From Streptomyces sp. DHE7-1 (lineage in GTDB: Bacteria > Actinomycetota > Actinomycetes > Streptomycetales > Streptomycetaceae), in assembly GCA_016432725.1 (NCBI GenBank), contig JACJDG010000003.1, forward strand, positions 1,798,001-1,862,000: a stretch of 64,000 bases of DNA, given 5' to 3'. Both the position numbers and the translations under genes were made by a program. The notes below the pieces were generated by a model. The model did no database searches. It worked only from the letters and a program-made list of their open reading frames with translations, and was not told where the DNA came from. Positions 33,329-45,069 of the stretch are shown piece by piece. Every line of letters starts with the position of its first letter. Position 1 is the stretch's first letter.

Positions 33329-34273
33329 ATGGGTGCCGATCGCGCTTACGCGTACGGCGCCGCCGCCGGCCTTCTCGGCGACCTGCTCCTCGGCGATCCG
33401 CGCCGCGGGCACCCGGTCGCCGCGTTCGGGCGGGCGGCCGCTGCCGTGGAACGCGTGCTGTGGCACGACCACCGCGGCTGGGGCGCGCTGCACACCGCGG
33501 TCTGCGCCGGCGGCGCCGTGGCCACCGGGCTCGTCGCCCAACGGGCCGTGCGCCGCTCCCCCTTCGCCTCCGCCGCGCTGACCGGCGTGGCCACCTGGGC
33601 CGTCGTCGGGGGCACCTCGCTGGCCCGCGAGGCCCGGGCGGTCGGGCGCGCCCTGGAGGCCGGTGACGTGCCGGCCGCCCGCGCGCGGCTGCCCCATCTG
33701 TGCGGCCGGGACCCGCAGGCGCTGGACGCCGACGGGATCGCCCGGGCCGTGGTCGAGTCCGTCGCCGAGAACACCTCCGACGCCGTCGTGGGCGCGCTCG
33801 TGTGGGGTGCCGTCGGCGGGGTGCCGGGGCTGCTCGGGTTCCGGGCCGTCAACACCCTGGACGCGATGGTCGGTCACAAGTCGCCGCGGCTGCGCCGGTA
33901 CGGCTGGGCCTCGGCCCGGCTCGACGACCTCGCCGGCTGGCCGGGAGCCCGGCTGACCGCCGTGCTCGCCACGCTGGCCGGGCCGGACCCGCGCGGAGCG
34001 GTACGGGCCTGGCGGGCGGACGCGGCCGGGCACCCGAGCCCCAACGCCGGGCCCGTCGAGGCGTCGTTCGCGGGCGCCCTCGGAGTGCGGCTCGGCGGGA
34101 CGCTCTCCTACGCGGGGCGGGTGGAACACCGGCCCGTACTCAACGGCGGCACCGGGCGGGCCGTCCGGGTCGCCGACATCGACCGGGCCGTACGGCTCTC
34201 CCGCCGCGTCGGCCTGCTCGCGCTCGGTGTCACCGCCGGTGCGCGCCTCCTCGCGAAGGGACGTGGCAAGTGA
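33329..34273 (+). CDS. cobD: Adenosylcobinamide-phosphate synthase CobD/CbiB
   Basis: Integral membrane enzyme that attaches the (R)-1-amino-2-propanol (phosphate) arm to adenosylcobyrate. 314 residues with the family motifs [20 protein letters not shown] (about residues 15-34), [19 protein letters not shown] (about residues 145-163), [20 protein letters not shown] and [22 protein letters not shown] 33329 gives the standard N-terminus. It is the first gene after the riboswitch, and the stop overlaps the cobQ start (GTGA). Confidence 0.95.
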   Translation: MGADRAYAYGAAAGLLGDLLLGDPRRGHPVAAFGRAAAAVERVLWHDHRGWGALHTAVCAGGAVATGLVAQRAVRRSPFASAALTGVATWAVVGGTSLAREARAVGRALEAGDVPAARARLPHLCGRDPQALDADGIARAVVESVAENTSDAVVGALVWGAVGGVPGLLGFRAVNTLDAMVGHKSPRLRRYGWASARLDDLAGWPGARLTAVLATLAGPDPRGAVRAWRADAAGHPSPNAGPVEASFAGALGVRLGGTLSYAGRVEHRPVLNGGTGRAVRVADIDRAVRLSRRVGLLALGVTAGARLLAKGRGK

Positions 34274-35777
34274 ACGGTGGTCTCCTCGTCGCCGGCACCA
34301 CCTCCGACGCCGGCAAGAGCGTCGTGACGGCCGGGATCTGCCGCTGGCTGGTGCGCCAGGGCGTGAAGGTCGCGCCGTTCAAGGCGCAGAACATGTCCCT
34401 CAACTCCTTCGTGACGCGCGAGGGCGCCGAGATCGGGCGGGCGCAGGCGATGCAGGCGCAGGCCTGCCGGGTGGAGCCGACCGCGCTGATGAACCCCGTA
34501 CTGCTCAAGCCGGGCGGTGAACAGAGCAGCCAGGTGGTGCTGCTGGGCAGGCCGGTGGGCGAGATGAGCGCGCGCGGCTACCACGGCGGGCGCCAGCAGC
34601 GGCTGCTGGGCACGGTGCTGGACTGCCTGGCCGAGTTGCGGGGCACGTACGACGCGGTGATCTGTGAGGGGGCCGGTTCGCCCGCGGAGATCAATCTGCG
34701 GCGGACCGACATCGTCAACATGGGGATCGCGCGGGGGCGCGGCTGCCCGTGCTCGTGGTCGGCGACATCGACCGCGGCGGCGTCTTCGCCTCCTTCTTCG
34801 GCACCGTCGCCCTGCTGTCGCCCGAGGACCAGGAGCTGGTCGCCGGATTCCTGGTGAACAAGTTCCGGGGGGACGTCTCCCTGCTGGAGCCCGGCCTCGA
34901 CATGCTGCGGAACCTCACCGGGCGGCCGGCCTACGGCGTGCTGCCGTTCCGGCACGGGCTCGGCATCGACGAGGAGGACGGGCTGCGGGTGTCGCTGCGC
35001 GGCACCGTGCGGGAGTCCACGGTGGCTCCCCCGGCCGGCGAGGACGTGCTGCGGGTCGCCGTGTGCGCGGTCCCGCTGATGTCCAACTTCACCGACGTGG
35101 ACGCGCTGGCCGCCGAACCCGGCGTCGTGGTGCGGTTCGTGGACCGGCCGGAGGAACTGGCGGACGCGGACCTGGTGGTGATCCCCGGCACCCGCGGGAC
35201 CGTGCGGGCGCTGCGCTGGCTGCGCGCGCGCGGGCTCGCCGACGCGCTCGCGCGACGGGCCGCCGAGGGCCGGCCGGTGCTCGGGATCTGCGGCGGCTTC
35301 CAGATCCTGGGTGAGCACATCGACGACGAGGTCGAGTCGCGCGCCGGCGCCGTCGACGGGCTCGGTCTGCTGCCCGTGCGGGTGCGGTTCGCCCGGGAGA
35401 AGACCCTCGCCCGCCCCGCCGGGCGGGCCCTCGGCGAGCGGGTCGAGGGGTACGAGATCCACCACGGGGTCGCCGAGGTCGCCGGCGGGGAACCCTTCCT
35501 GGACGGTTGCCGGGTGGGTTCCGTGTGGGGCACGCACTGGCACGGCTCGCTGGAGTCGGACGGCTTCCGGCGGGCCTTCCTGCGCGAGGTGGCGGTCTCC
35601 GCGGGCCGCCGCTTCGTACCGGCCCCGGACACCTCGTTCGCCGCGTTGCGCGAGGAGCAGCTCGACCGGCTCGGCGACCTGATCGAACAGCACGCGGACA
35701 CGGACGCGCTGTGGCGGCTCATCGAGTCGGGCGCGCCGCAAGGACTGCCTTTCATTCCACCGGGAGCGCCCGCATGA
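34270..35777 (+). CDS. cobQ: Cobyric acid synthase CobQ (one frameshift)
   Basis: Glutamine-dependent amidotransferase that amidates four carboxyl groups of adenosylcobyrinate a,c-diamide. 502 residues after repair. The N-terminal dethiobiotin-synthetase-like ATPase domain has the P-loop [11 protein letters not shown] (residues 8-18); the glutaminase domain has the nucleophile Cys in [12 protein letters not shown] (about residue 342) and His in [11 protein letters not shown]. The frame breaks at the GGGGG of 34733-34737, and one added G yields [18 protein letters not shown]. The start is the GTG at 34270, overlapping cobD; the stop overlaps cobN (ATGA). Confidence 0.95.
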
Positions 35778-38700
35778 GCACAGTGTTGTTGTTGTCGACC
35801 GCCGACACCGATCTGCTGGCGGCCCGGGCCTCCGGCGCCGGCTACCGGATCGGCAATCCGACCCGGGTGGACGTGGCCGGGGAACTGCCCGGGCTGGTCG
35901 AGGGCGCGGACCTCGCGGTCGTACGGCTGCTCGGCGGCAAGCGGGCCTGGGAGGACGGGCTGGCCGCGCTGAGGGCGTCCGGCGTCCCCACCGTCCTGCT
36001 GGGCGGCGAGGCCGTGCCGGACGCCGAGCTGATGGCCGAGTCGTCCGTACCGGCGGGCGTGGTGGCGGAGGCGCTGAAGTACCTCGTCGAGGGCGGCCCG
36101 GACAACCTGACCGAACTGGCCCGGTTCCTCTCCGACACGGTGCTGCTCACCGGGGAGGGCTTCGAGGAGCCGCGCAAGATGCCGGAGTTCGGCGTCCACG
36201 GCTCGTACCCGGTCCGGGACGGCCGCCCGACGGTGGGCGTGCTGTTCTACCGGGCGCACGAACTGAGCGGCAACACCGCCTTCGTGGACACGCTGTGCGA
36301 GGCGATCGAGGCACGGGGCGCCAACGCCCTCCCGGTGTACTGCGGTTCGCTGCGCGGCGCGGACCCCGGGCTGTACGAGCTGCTGGGCCGGACCGACGCC
36401 CTGGTAGCCACCGTGCTGGCGGCCGGCGGTACGCACGCCTCGCAGGCGTCCGCCGGCGGCGACGAGGAGTCCTGGGACGTCGGGGCGCTCGCCGAGCTGA
36501 ACGTGCCCGTGCTGCAGGGGCTGTGCCTGACATCCTCGCGGGCCGCGTGGGCGGAGTCGGACGCCGCCCTCTCCCCCATGGACGCGGCGATGCAGGTGGC
36601 CATCCCGGAGTTCGACGGACGGCTCGTCACCGTGCCGTTCTCCTTCAAGGAGCAGGGTCCGGACGAGGTGCCGGTGTACGTCGCCGATCCCGAGCGGGCC
36701 GCGCGGGTCGCCGGAATCGCCGTGCGCCACGCCGAGCTGGCCCACAAGCCGAACGCCGAGAAGCGGATCGCGCTGGTCTTCACCGCCTACCCGACCAAGC
36801 ACTCCCGGGTCGGCAACGCGGTCGGCCTGGACACGCCCGCGTCGGCGGTACGGGTGCTGGACGCGCTGCGGGACGCCGGCTACGTGGCCGAGGGGTACCC
36901 GGACAACGGCGACGAACTGATCCACCGGCTGATCGCGGCCGGCGGCCACGACGTCGAGTGGCTGACGGAGGAGCAGCTCGCCGCCGCGCCCGCCCGGGTG
37001 CCGCTCGCCGACTACCGGGAGTGGTTCGGCCGGCTCGACCCCGGGCTGCGGGACGCCATGCGCGAGGCGTGGGGCGAACCGCCGGGCGGCCTGTACGTGG
37101 ACGGCGACGACATCGTGCTCGCCTCCCTGCGGTTCGGGAACGTCGTCGTGATGATCCAGCCGCCGCGCGGCTTCGGCGAGAACCCGATCGCGATCTACCA
37201 CGACCCCGACATGCCGCCCTCCCACCACTACCTGGCGGCCTACCGCTGGCTGGAGAACGGCTTCGGCGCCGACGCGATCGTGCACATGGGCAAGCACGGC
37301 ACCATGGAGTGGCTGCCGGGCAAGGGCCTCGGCCTGGGCGGCGGCTGCGCTCCGGACGCCGTGCTCGGCGACCTCCCGCTGATCTACCCGTTCATCGTCA
37401 ACGACCCCGGTGAGGGCACCCAGGCCAAGCGGCGCGGGCACGCCACCGTGGTCGACCACCTGGTGCCGCCGATGGCGCGCGCGGACACCTACGGCGACCT
37501 GGCCAAGCTGGAGCAGCTGCTGGACGAGTACGCGCTCGTCTCGGACCTGGACCCGGCGAAGGCGCCGGCGGTGCGCGCCCAGATCTGGACGCTGGTCAAG
37601 GCCGCCGAGCTGCACCACGACCTGCACGTGGACGAGCAGCCGGACGACGACGCGTTCGACGAGTTCGTCATGCACATCGACGGCTACCTGTGCGAGATCA
37701 AGGACGTGCAGATCCGCGACGGACTGCACGTCCTCGGCGGCGGTCCGGAGGCCAGGCCGCGGGTCAACCTGGTCCTCGCCGTGCTGCGCGCCTCCCAGGT
37801 GTGGGGCGGCCAGGCGAACGCGCTGCCGGGGCTGCGGGCGTCGCTGGCCCGGCACTACGGGCTGGTGGAGAAGGAGCTGCTGGCCGAGCCGGGCGCGCCG
37901 GTGAAGGTCCCGGTGGAGCTGACGGACCGGGTCGAGGGCCCCGCCCGGACGGCGGCCGACGCCGTCGACCTGCTGGAGCAGCTCTGCCGGCGGATCGCGG
38001 AGGGCATGGAGTCCCGGGCCTGGGACCGGGCGGCCGTGCCCGGCGTGCTGGACGACGCGCTCGGCACCCGGCTCCCGGAGGCCGTCGCGGTGCTGGAGTT
38101 CGCCTGCGACGAGGTCGTACCGCGGCTGGCCCGGACCACCGACGAGATCGGGCACGTCCTGCGGGCGCTGGACGGCGGTTACGTGCCCGCCGGACCCTCG
38201 GGTTCGCCGACCCGCGGGCTGGTCAACGTGCTGCCGACCGGCCGGAACTTCTACTCGGTCGACCCGAAGGCGATCCCGTCCAGGCTGAGCTGGGAGGTGG
38301 GCCAGTCGCTCGCGGACTCGCTGGTCGAGCGGTATCTGCGGGACACCGGCGAGTATCCGCGGTCGGTGGGCCTCACGGTGTGGGGCACCTCCGCGATGCG
38401 CACCCAGGGCGACGACATCGCCGAGATCCTGGCGCTGCTGGGCTGCCGTCCGGTGTGGGACGACGCCTCCCGCCGGGTGACGGGGTTCGAGGTGATCGGC
38501 CCGCAGGAGCTGGGCCGGCCGCGCGTCGACGTCACGGTCCGTATCTCGGGCTTCTTCCGGGACGCGTTCCCGCACGTGGTCGGTCTGATCGACGACGCGG
38601 TCCGGGCGGTCGCCGAGCTGGACGAGCCGGCCGAGGTCAACTACGTGCGGGCGCACGTGGAGGAGGACGCGGCGGCGCACGGCGACCGCCGGCGGGCGAC

Positions 38701-39424
38701 GGCCCGTGTCTTCGGCTCGAAGCCGGGCGCGTACGGGGCCGGCCTGCTGCCGCTGATCGACGCCCGGAACTGGCGCTCGGACGCCGACCTCGCCGAGGTG
38801 TACGCGGTGTGGGGCGGTTACGCCTACGGGCGCGGACTCGACGGGCGGGCGGCGCGCGGGGACATGGAGACCGCGTTCCGGCGGATCGCGGTGGCGGCGA
38901 AGAACGTCGACACCCGTGAGCACGACCTGGTCGACGCCGACGACTACTTCCAGTACCACGGCGGCATGGTCGCCATGGTGCGGCACCTGACCGGCGCCAA
39001 CCCCGAGGCGTACGTGGGCGACTCGGCCGTGCCGGACCAGGTGAGGACGCGCACGCTGGGCGAGGAGACGCACCGCGTCTTCCGGGCGCGGGTGGTCAAC
39101 CCGCGCTGGATGGCGGCGATGCGGCGGCACGGCTACAAGGGCGCCTTCGAGATGGCGGCGACCGTGGACTACCTGTTCGGCTACGACGCCACCGCGGGCG
39201 TGGTCGACGACTGGATGTACGAGAAGCTCAGCGCGGAGTACGTCTTCGACCCGGAGAACCGGGACTTCATGCGGAAGTCCAACCCGTGGGCGCTGCGCGG
39301 CATCACCGAGCGGCTGCTGGAGGCGGCGGACCGCGGGCTGTGGGCGGAGCCGGACGCGGACACGCTGGAGCGGCTGCGCGCCACCTATCTGGAGCTTGAA
39401 GGCGACCTGGAGGGCGACCAGTGA
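35774..39424 (+). CDS. cobN: Cobaltochelatase subunit CobN
   Basis: Large subunit of the ATP-dependent cobalt chelatase of the late-insertion pathway, inserting Co(II) into hydrogenobyrinate a,c-diamide. 1216 residues, normal length, in one unbroken frame. Family motifs include [20 protein letters not shown] near residues 500-520, [20 protein letters not shown] near residue 337 and [20 protein letters not shown] near residue 817. It works with the AAA+/VWA subunits encoded in the next gene. Both ends overlap neighbours (ATGA with cobQ, GTGA with the chelatase ATPase), indicating tight coupling. Confidence 0.97.
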   Translation: MSTVLLLSTADTDLLAARASGAGYRIGNPTRVDVAGELPGLVEGADLAVVRLLGGKRAWEDGLAALRASGVPTVLLGGEAVPDAELMAESSVPAGVVAEALKYLVEGGPDNLTELARFLSDTVLLTGEGFEEPRKMPEFGVHGSYPVRDGRPTVGVLFYRAHELSGNTAFVDTLCEAIEARGANALPVYCGSLRGADPGLYELLGRTDALVATVLAAGGTHASQASAGGDEESWDVGALAELNVPVLQGLCLTSSRAAWAESDAALSPMDAAMQVAIPEFDGRLVTVPFSFKEQGPDEVPVYVADPERAARVAGIAVRHAELAHKPNAEKRIALVFTAYPTKHSRVGNAVGLDTPASAVRVLDALRDAGYVAEGYPDNGDELIHRLIAAGGHDVEWLTEEQLAAAPARVPLADYREWFGRLDPGLRDAMREAWGEPPGGLYVDGDDIVLASLRFGNVVVMIQPPRGFGENPIAIYHDPDMPPSHHYLAAYRWLENGFGADAIVHMGKHGTMEWLPGKGLGLGGGCAPDAVLGDLPLIYPFIVNDPGEGTQAKRRGHATVVDHLVPPMARADTYGDLAKLEQLLDEYALVSDLDPAKAPAVRAQIWTLVKAAELHHDLHVDEQPDDDAFDEFVMHIDGYLCEIKDVQIRDGLHVLGGGPEARPRVNLVLAVLRASQVWGGQANALPGLRASLARHYGLVEKELLAEPGAPVKVPVELTDRVEGPARTAADAVDLLEQLCRRIAEGMESRAWDRAAVPGVLDDALGTRLPEAVAVLEFACDEVVPRLARTTDEIGHVLRALDGGYVPAGPSGSPTRGLVNVLPTGRNFYSVDPKAIPSRLSWEVGQSLADSLVERYLRDTGEYPRSVGLTVWGTSAMRTQGDDIAEILALLGCRPVWDDASRRVTGFEVIGPQELGRPRVDVTVRISGFFRDAFPHVVGLIDDAVRAVAELDEPAEVNYVRAHVEEDAAAHGDRRRATARVFGSKPGAYGAGLLPLIDARNWRSDADLAEVYAVWGGYAYGRGLDGRAARGDMETAFRRIAVAAKNVDTREHDLVDADDYFQYHGGMVAMVRHLTGANPEAYVGDSAVPDQVRTRTLGEETHRVFRARVVNPRWMAAMRRHGYKGAFEMAATVDYLFGYDATAGVVDDWMYEKLSAEYVFDPENRDFMRKSNPWALRGITERLLEAADRGLWAEPDADTLERLRATYLELEGDLEGDQ

Positions 39425-41477
39425 CCATTCCGTTCCCGTTCACGGCCGTGGTCGGCCAGGACGATCTGCGGCTCGCGCTGCTGCTGAACGCCGTGTCACC
39501 GGCGGTCGGCGGTGTGCTGGTGCGCGGCGAGAAGGGCACCGCGAAGAGCACGGCCGTACGCGCCCTGTCCGCGCTGCTGCCGGAGGTGGCCGTCGTCCCC
39601 GGGTGCCGGTTCTCCTGCGACCCGGCGGCACCGGACCCGTCGTGCCCGGACGGACCGCACGAGGCGGGCGCCGGGGACGAACGGCCGGCGCGGATGGTCG
39701 AGTTGCCCGTCGGCGCCTCCGAGGACCGGCTGGTCGGCGCGCTCGACATCGAGCGGGCGCTCGCCGAGGGCGTGAAGGCGTTCGAGCCGGGACTGCTGGC
39801 CGACGCCCACCGCGGGATCCTGTACGTGGACGAGGTCAACCTCCTGCACGACCATCTCGTCGACCTGCTGCTGGACGCCGCCGCGATGGGCGCCTCGTAC
39901 GTCGAGCGCGAGGGTGTCTCGGTGCGGCACGCCGCCCGTTTCCTGCTCGTCGGCACCATGAACCCCGAAGAGGGCGAGCTGCGGCCGCAGTTGCTCGACC
40001 GGTTCGGGCTCACCGTGGAGGTCGCGGCCTCCCGGGAACCGGACGAGCGCGTGGAGGTCGTACGGCGCCGGCTGGCGTACGACGACGATCCGGGTGCCTT
40101 CGCCGCGCGCTGGGCCGAGGAGGAGACCGCCGTCCGGCAGCGGATCGCCGCGGCCCGGGAGCTGCTGCCGCGGGTGCGGCTCGGCGACGGCGCGCTGCGG
40201 CAGATCGCGGCGACCTGCGCGGCCTTCGAGGTGGACGGGATGCGCGCCGACATCGTCATGGCGCGTACGGCGACCGCGCTGGCGGCGTGGGCGGGGCGGA
40301 CCGACGTGCTCGCCGAGGACGTCCGGCAGGCCGCGCTGCTCGCGCTGCCGCACCGGCGGCGGCGCAACCCGTTCGACGCGCCCGGTCTGGACGAGGACAA
40401 GCTGGACGAGACGATGGAGCAGTTCTCCGGCGAGGGCGAGGACGAGGGCGACGACGACCCCGGCCCCGACGGGCCCGGCGGCGGTGGCGGACAGCCGGCG
40501 CCGGACAGCGGTCCGCAGGACGACGGCGGCGCGGCGGCGCGACCCGAGGCCGGTGAGGGCGGGCAGCCGCAACCCTCGGGCGGGCAGGAGCAGTCGGCGG
40601 TGCGGGCGGCCGAGCCGTTCCGTACGAAGGTGCTGAGCGTGCCCGGCCTCGGGGAGGGCGCCGCGGGCCGGCGCTCGCGGGCCCGCACCGAGCACGGGCG
40701 GACCACGGGGGCCCGGCGGCCGCGGGGCACGCTGACCAAGCTGCACCTGGCGGCCACCGTGCGGGCCGCGGCCCCGCACCAGCGGGCGCGGGGCGGTCCG
40801 GGCCGGGTCTGGTGGTGCGCCGGGACGATCTGCGGCAGGCGACCCGGGAGGGGCGCGAGGGCAACCTCGTGCTGTTCGTGGTCGACGCCTCCGGATCGAT
40901 GGCGGCGCGGCAGCGGATGAGCGCCGTGAAGGGCGCGGTGCTCTCGCTGCTCCTCGACGCCTATCAGCGGCGGGACAAGGTGGGTCTGGTGACCTTCCGG
41001 GGGGCCGCGGCGGACGTGGCGCTGCCGCCCACCTCGTCGGTGGACGCGGCGGCGGCCCGGCTGGAGTCGCTGCCGACCGGCGGCCGTACCCCCCTAGCGG
41101 CCGGGCTGCTGAAGGCGCACGAGGTGCTGCGGGTGGAGCGGCTGCGGGACCCGGCGCGGCGGGCGCTGGTCGTGGTGGTGACCGACGGCCGGGCCACCGG
41201 CGCAGGGGCGGCGCGAAGCGCCTCCGGCCGGAGTGACGGCCCGGCGACGGGCGGGACGGAACCGGTGGCGCTGGCCGGGCGGGCGGCGCGGCTGTTCGCG
41301 GCGGAGGGCGTCGCCTCGGTGGTCGTGGACTGCGAGTCGGGGCCGGTGCGGCTCGGGCTCGCCGGGCGGCTCGCGGGCGAGCTGGGCGGCACGGCGGTGA
41401 CGCTGGAGGAGCTGCGGTCCGACTCGATCGCCGGGCTGGTCAGGGATGTGCAGGGGACTTCGAGGAGGGCCGCGTAA
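39421..41477 (+). CDS. Fused ChlI/ChlD-type chelatase ATPase subunit (one frameshift)
   Basis: A 685-residue protein after repair that fuses a magnesium-chelatase-I-like AAA+ domain (Walker [10 protein letters not shown] near residues 36-44, Walker [10 protein letters not shown] near residue 135) to a VWA domain with a MIDAS motif DASGSMAA. A Gly/Pro/acidic linker (about residues 340-390) lies between them. It presumably energises CobN in place of the CobS/CobT pair. The frame breaks at the GGGG of 40790-40793; one G restores [23 protein letters not shown] 39421 overlaps cobN, and the TAA stop overlaps the cobO ATG. Confidence 0.93.
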
Positions 41478-42076
41478 TGCCGCAGGGACAGCCGAGTGTC
41501 GTACCCGACGACGGACTGACGACCCGTCAGCGCCGCAACCGCCCGCTGGTCGTGGTGCACACGGGCGTCGGCAAGGGCAAGTCCACCGCCGCGTTCGGAC
41601 TGGCGCTGCGGGCCTGGAACCAGGGCTGGCCGATCGGGGTGTTCCAGTTCGTCAAGTCCGCCAAGTGGAAGGTCGGCGAGGAGAACGCGCTGCGCGTGCT
41701 CGGCGCCTCCGGCGAGGGCGGCAGCGTCGACTGGCACAAGATGGGCGAGGGCTGGTCCTGGGTGCAGCGGGACGCGCAGATGGACAACGAGGAGAAGGCC
41801 CGCGAGGGCTGGGAGCAGGTGAAGCGGGATCTGGCGGCCGAGACGTACCGGCTGTACGTGCTGGACGAGTTCGCCTACCCGATGCACTGGGGCTGGGTGG
41901 ACACGGACGAGGTGGTGGACGTGCTGCGCGGCCGGCCCGGCACCCAGCACGTGGTGATCACGGGGCGGAACGCGCCGGAGAAGCTGGTGGACCTCGCCGA
42001 CCTGGTCACCGACATGTCCAAGGTCAAGCACCCCATGGACGTGGGGCAGAAGGGCCAGAAGGGCATCGAGTGGTGA
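41477..42076 (+). CDS. cobO: Cob(I)yrinic acid a,c-diamide adenosyltransferase CobO
   Basis: Transfers the 5'-deoxyadenosyl group from ATP to the reduced cobalt of corrinoids. 199 residues of the CobA/BtuR (CobO) family, with the P-loop VHTGVGKGKSTAAFGLALRA near residues 28-47, the segment VLDEFAYPMHWGWVDTDEVV and the C-terminal VTDMSKVKHPMDVGQKGQKG. The N-terminal 20 residues are variable. The ATG overlaps the TAA of the chelatase gene (TAATG), and the stop overlaps the cobB start. Confidence 0.96.
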   Translation: MPQGQPSVVPDDGLTTRQRRNRPLVVVHTGVGKGKSTAAFGLALRAWNQGWPIGVFQFVKSAKWKVGEENALRVLGASGEGGSVDWHKMGEGWSWVQRDAQMDNEEKAREGWEQVKRDLAAETYRLYVLDEFAYPMHWGWVDTDEVVDVLRGRPGTQHVVITGRNAPEKLVDLADLVTDMSKVKHPMDVGQKGQKGIEW

Positions 42077-43475
42077 TGACGCCGGTGCCCCGGCTGGTCG
42101 TCGCCGCACCCTCCTCGGGCAGCGGCAAGACCACCGTCGCCACGGGGCTGATGGCCGCGTTCGCCGCGCGGGGGCTCACCGTGTCCCCGCACAAGGTCGG
42201 GCCGGACTACATCGACCCCGGGTACCACGCGCTCGCCACCGGGCGGGTGGGACGCAACCTGGACGCCTACCTGTGCGGGCCCGAGCTGATCGCTCCGCTG
42301 TTCCTGCACGGGGCGCGGGGGTGCGATCTCGCCGTGGTCGAGGGCGTGATGGGGCTGTACGACGGGGCCGCGGGCCACGGGGAACTGGCGTCCACCGCTC
42401 ATGTCGCCAAGCTGCTGCGGGCGCCGGTGGTGCTGGTCGTGGACGCCTCGTCGCAGTCGCGGTCGGTGGCGGCGCTGGTGCACGGGTTCGCGTCCTGGGA
42501 CCCGGAGGTGCGGGTCGGGGGCGTGATCCTGAACAAGGTGGGGTCGGACCGGCACGAGGCGATGCTGCGGGAGGCGCTGGACGCCTCCGGGGTGCCGGTG
42601 CTGGGGGCGCTGCGGCGGGTGCCGCGGGTGGACACCCCGTCGCGTCATCTGGGCCTGGTGCCGGTCGCCGAGCGGCGGGCCGCGGCGGTGGACGCGGTCG
42701 CGGCCATGGCGGCGCAGGTGGCCGAGGGCTGCGATCTGGACGCGCTGGCGGCCCTGGCGCGGAACGCGGGTGCGCTGCCGGGCGCGGCCTGGGACGCGGC
42801 CGAGGCCGTGGCCGCCGTGGACCCGCCCGCCCGCGACCACCCGGCCGGGCCGGCCGGGTTCCCCGGGAAGCGCGCGCCCGTGGTCGCCGTCGCCGGCGGC
42901 CCGGCGTTCACGTTCTCCTACGCGGAGCATGCCGAGCTGCTCGCCGCCGCCGGTGCCGAGGTCGTCACGTTCGATCCGCTCCGGGACGAGCAACTGCCGG
43001 AGGGCACCGCCGGACTGGTCGTCGGGGCGGCTTCCCCGAGGTGTACGCGGCCGAGCTGTCGGCGAACGAACCGCTGCGCGAGGCGGTCGCCGAGCTCGCG
43101 CGGAGCGGTGCGCCCGTGGCCGCCGAGTGCGCCGGCCTGCTCTATCTGTGCCGGGAGCTGGACGGGCGGCCCATGTGCGGGGTGCTGGACGCCGGCGCCC
43201 GCATGGGCGAACGGCTCACTCTCGGCTACCGGGACGCGGTGGCCGTCGGCGACAGTGTGCTGGCCGCCGCGGGGACGCGGACGCGCGGGCACGAGTTCCA
43301 CCGCACGGTCGTCGAGCCCGGCGCCGGCGCGGCCCCCGCCTGGGGTCTGACCACCCCGGTCCGGCGGGTCGAGGGCTTCGTGCGGCGGGGCGTGCACGCG
43401 AGTTATCTGCACACGCACTGGGCCGCCGCGCCCGGTGCCGCCCATCGGTTCGTGGAGAGGTGCCGGACGTCATGA
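42076..43475 (+). CDS. cobB: Cobyrinate/hydrogenobyrinate a,c-diamide synthase CobB (one frameshift)
   Basis: Glutamine- and ATP-dependent amidation of the a and c side chains. 466 residues after repair. The N-terminal ATPase domain has P-loop APSSGSGKTTVATGLMAAF and KVGPDYIDPGYHALATGR; the C-terminal glutaminase domain has the Cys in AAECAGLLYLCREL (about residue 352) and His in GHEFHRTVVE. The frame breaks at the GGGG of 43024-43027; one G restores LVVGGGFPEVYAAELSANEP. Start ATG 42076, or GTG 42073 one codon earlier, overlapping cobO. The stop overlaps cobI (ATGA). Confidence 0.95.
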
Positions 43476-44203
43476 GCAGCAGGCTGGTCGGAGTCGGGGT
43501 CGGTCCGGGGGACCCGGAGCTGGTGACCGTCAAGGGGGTCAACGCGCTGCGCGCGGCCGAGATCGTCGTCGTCCCGGTGATGGACACCGGAGAGCGGGGG
43601 CGGGCCGAGGCGACCGTGTCGCACTACGTGCCCGGGGAGAAGATCGTCCGGGTGGTGTTCGCGCTGAACGAGCGGACCGACCGGGCGCGCCGGGAGGCCG
43701 CCTGGGACGCGGCGGGCGAGCGGGTCGCCGGGCTGCTGGAGCGGCACGGGTCGGTCGCCTTCGCCACCATCGGCGATCCGAACGTGTACTCGACGTTCAC
43801 GTATCTCGCGCAGACGATCGCGGAGCTGGTGCCGGGCGTCGTGGTGGAGACGGTGCCCGGGATCACCGCCATGCAGGATCTGGCGGCGCGGTCGGGCGCG
43901 GTGCTGACCGAGGGGACCGAGCCGTTGACGCTGGTGCCGGTGACGGCCGGCGCGGCGGCGCTCAAGGAGGCGCTGGCCGGGCCGGGCACCGTCGTGGCGT
44001 ACAAGTTCGGGCGGCAGGCCACCGAGGTCGCCGAGGCGCTGCGGGAGACCGGGCGGATCGGGGACGCGGTGTGGGGTTCGGCGCTCGGGCTGCCGGAGGA
44101 GTCGGTGCGGCCTGCCGCGGAGCTGGACGGGGCGCCGCTGCCGTACCTCTCCACGCTGATCGCCCCGCCCCGGCGCGACGGCGGGCGGGGCGGGAAGCTG
44201 TGA
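43472..44203 (+). CDS. cobI: Precorrin-2 C20-methyltransferase CobI
   Basis: SAM-dependent tetrapyrrole methylase, 243 residues. It has the N-terminal GVGVGPGDPELVTVKGVNAL motif (residues 7-26), the SAM-binding segment ATIGDPNVYSTFTYLA near residues 98-113, and GVVVETVPGITAMQDLAARS. It methylates C20 of precorrin-2; a cobalt-precorrin-2 substrate (CbiL activity) cannot be excluded. It is the last gene of the riboswitch-led block and is convergent with the ZIP transporter, 14 nt apart. Confidence 0.95.
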   Translation: MSSRLVGVGVGPGDPELVTVKGVNALRAAEIVVVPVMDTGERGRAEATVSHYVPGEKIVRVVFALNERTDRARREAAWDAAGERVAGLLERHGSVAFATIGDPNVYSTFTYLAQTIAELVPGVVVETVPGITAMQDLAARSGAVLTEGTEPLTLVPVTAGAAALKEALAGPGTVVAYKFGRQATEVAEALRETGRIGDAVWGSALGLPEESVRPAAELDGAPLPYLSTLIAPPRRDGGRGGKL

Positions 44204-44217
44204 CGCGGCCCGTGCGG

Positions 44218-44949
44218 TCAGCCGCCGGAGACGCCGACCACCAGCCAGATGAAGGCCGCTCCCGCGACCGTGCACAGCAGGGTGGAGCGGGCGGGGTGCT
44301 CGTGGTGGGCCTCGGGGAGGATCTCGGCGGCGGCGAGATAGAGCAGCACGCCGCCGAAGAGGCCGAGATAGCCGCCGAGCACCGGCTCGGGGATGTGGAA
44401 GAAGACCGTCGACAGCGCGCCCAGCAGAGGGGCGCAGGCGTCGGCCAGCAGCATGCCCATCGCCCGGCGGCGGGCGTTGCCGTACAGGCTCGTGATGGTG
44501 AAGGTGTTGAAGCCGTCGGCGAAGTCGTGCGCGATCACGGCGAGCGCGACGGACGTGCCCATCCCGCCGCCCACCTGGAAGGCCGCGCCGATGGCCACGC
44601 CGTCCATGGCGCTGTGGCCGACCATCGCGGCCGCCGCCGTCAGGCCCACCTCGGGCGCGCGGTGCTGGTGCTCGGCGCCCCCGTGCGCCGCCTGGCGCGC
44701 GGCCAGGGTGCGCTCCACCAGATGGGCCAGCAGGAAGCCGGCCACGAACAGCAGCAGGGCCGCGGGGACGCCGAAGATCTCGCGGTCCGCCGCGTGCAGC
44801 GCCTCCGGCAGCAGGTCGAGGCCGACCACGCCCAGCATCAGGCCGCCGGCCAGACCCAGGACGAGATGGCGACGGTCGGTCACACGCTGTGCCGTCCAGC
44901 CGCCGGCCAGCGTCATCAGGAACGCGCCGAGCGCGACGAAGACCGCCAT
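44218..44949 (-). CDS. ZIP family divalent metal transporter
   Basis: A 243-residue ZIP (zinc/iron permease) protein with about eight helices. The metal-pathway helices show AHDFADGFNTFTITSLYG near residues 140-157 (variant of HNxPEG) and EILPEAHHEH near residues 210-219. The loop between TM3 and TM4 is His-rich (HGGAEHQHR). It is the only minus-strand gene inside the cobalamin cluster, which makes cobalt uptake attractive; zinc or iron are equally possible from sequence. It is divergent from cobM, with 120 bp between the starts. Confidence 0.88.
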   Translation of the reverse strand: MAVFVALGAFLMTLAGGWTAQRVTDRRHLVLGLAGGLMLGVVGLDLLPEALHAADREIFGVPAALLLFVAGFLLAHLVERTLAARQAAHGGAEHQHRAPEVGLTAAAAMVGHSAMDGVAIGAAFQVGGGMGTSVALAVIAHDFADGFNTFTITSLYGNARRRAMGMLLADACAPLLGALSTVFFHIPEPVLGGYLGLFGGVLLYLAAAEILPEAHHEHPARSTLLCTVAGAAFIWLVVGVSGG

Positions 44950-45069
44950 GGGCCCTTGCTATCCGATGAAGGTGCCTTCGCGCACATCCGGCGCCCTGCG
45001 CGACCGCCCAGACCCTGACGTTCCATCCCAGACCAGACCAGCGTCTTTCCTACGAGAGGACCCCTTCCC

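Noticed and set aside
34931..39130. Very long minus-strand open frame (about 1,400 codons) opposite cobN
   Set aside because: A shadow of high GC third-position bias; the sequence is low-complexity (His/Arg/Val/Pro-rich), shows no domain and overlaps the unmistakable cobN frame.
34733..43027. Programmed frameshifting in cobQ, chlI/D and cobB
   Set aside because: No slippery heptamer or consistent downstream structure; the same type of break occurs in many unrelated genes of the window.
43435..45018. Long plus-strand frame across cobI and the ZIP gene
   Set aside because: Out of frame with cobI and antisense to the ZIP gene; composition is typical of shadow frames.
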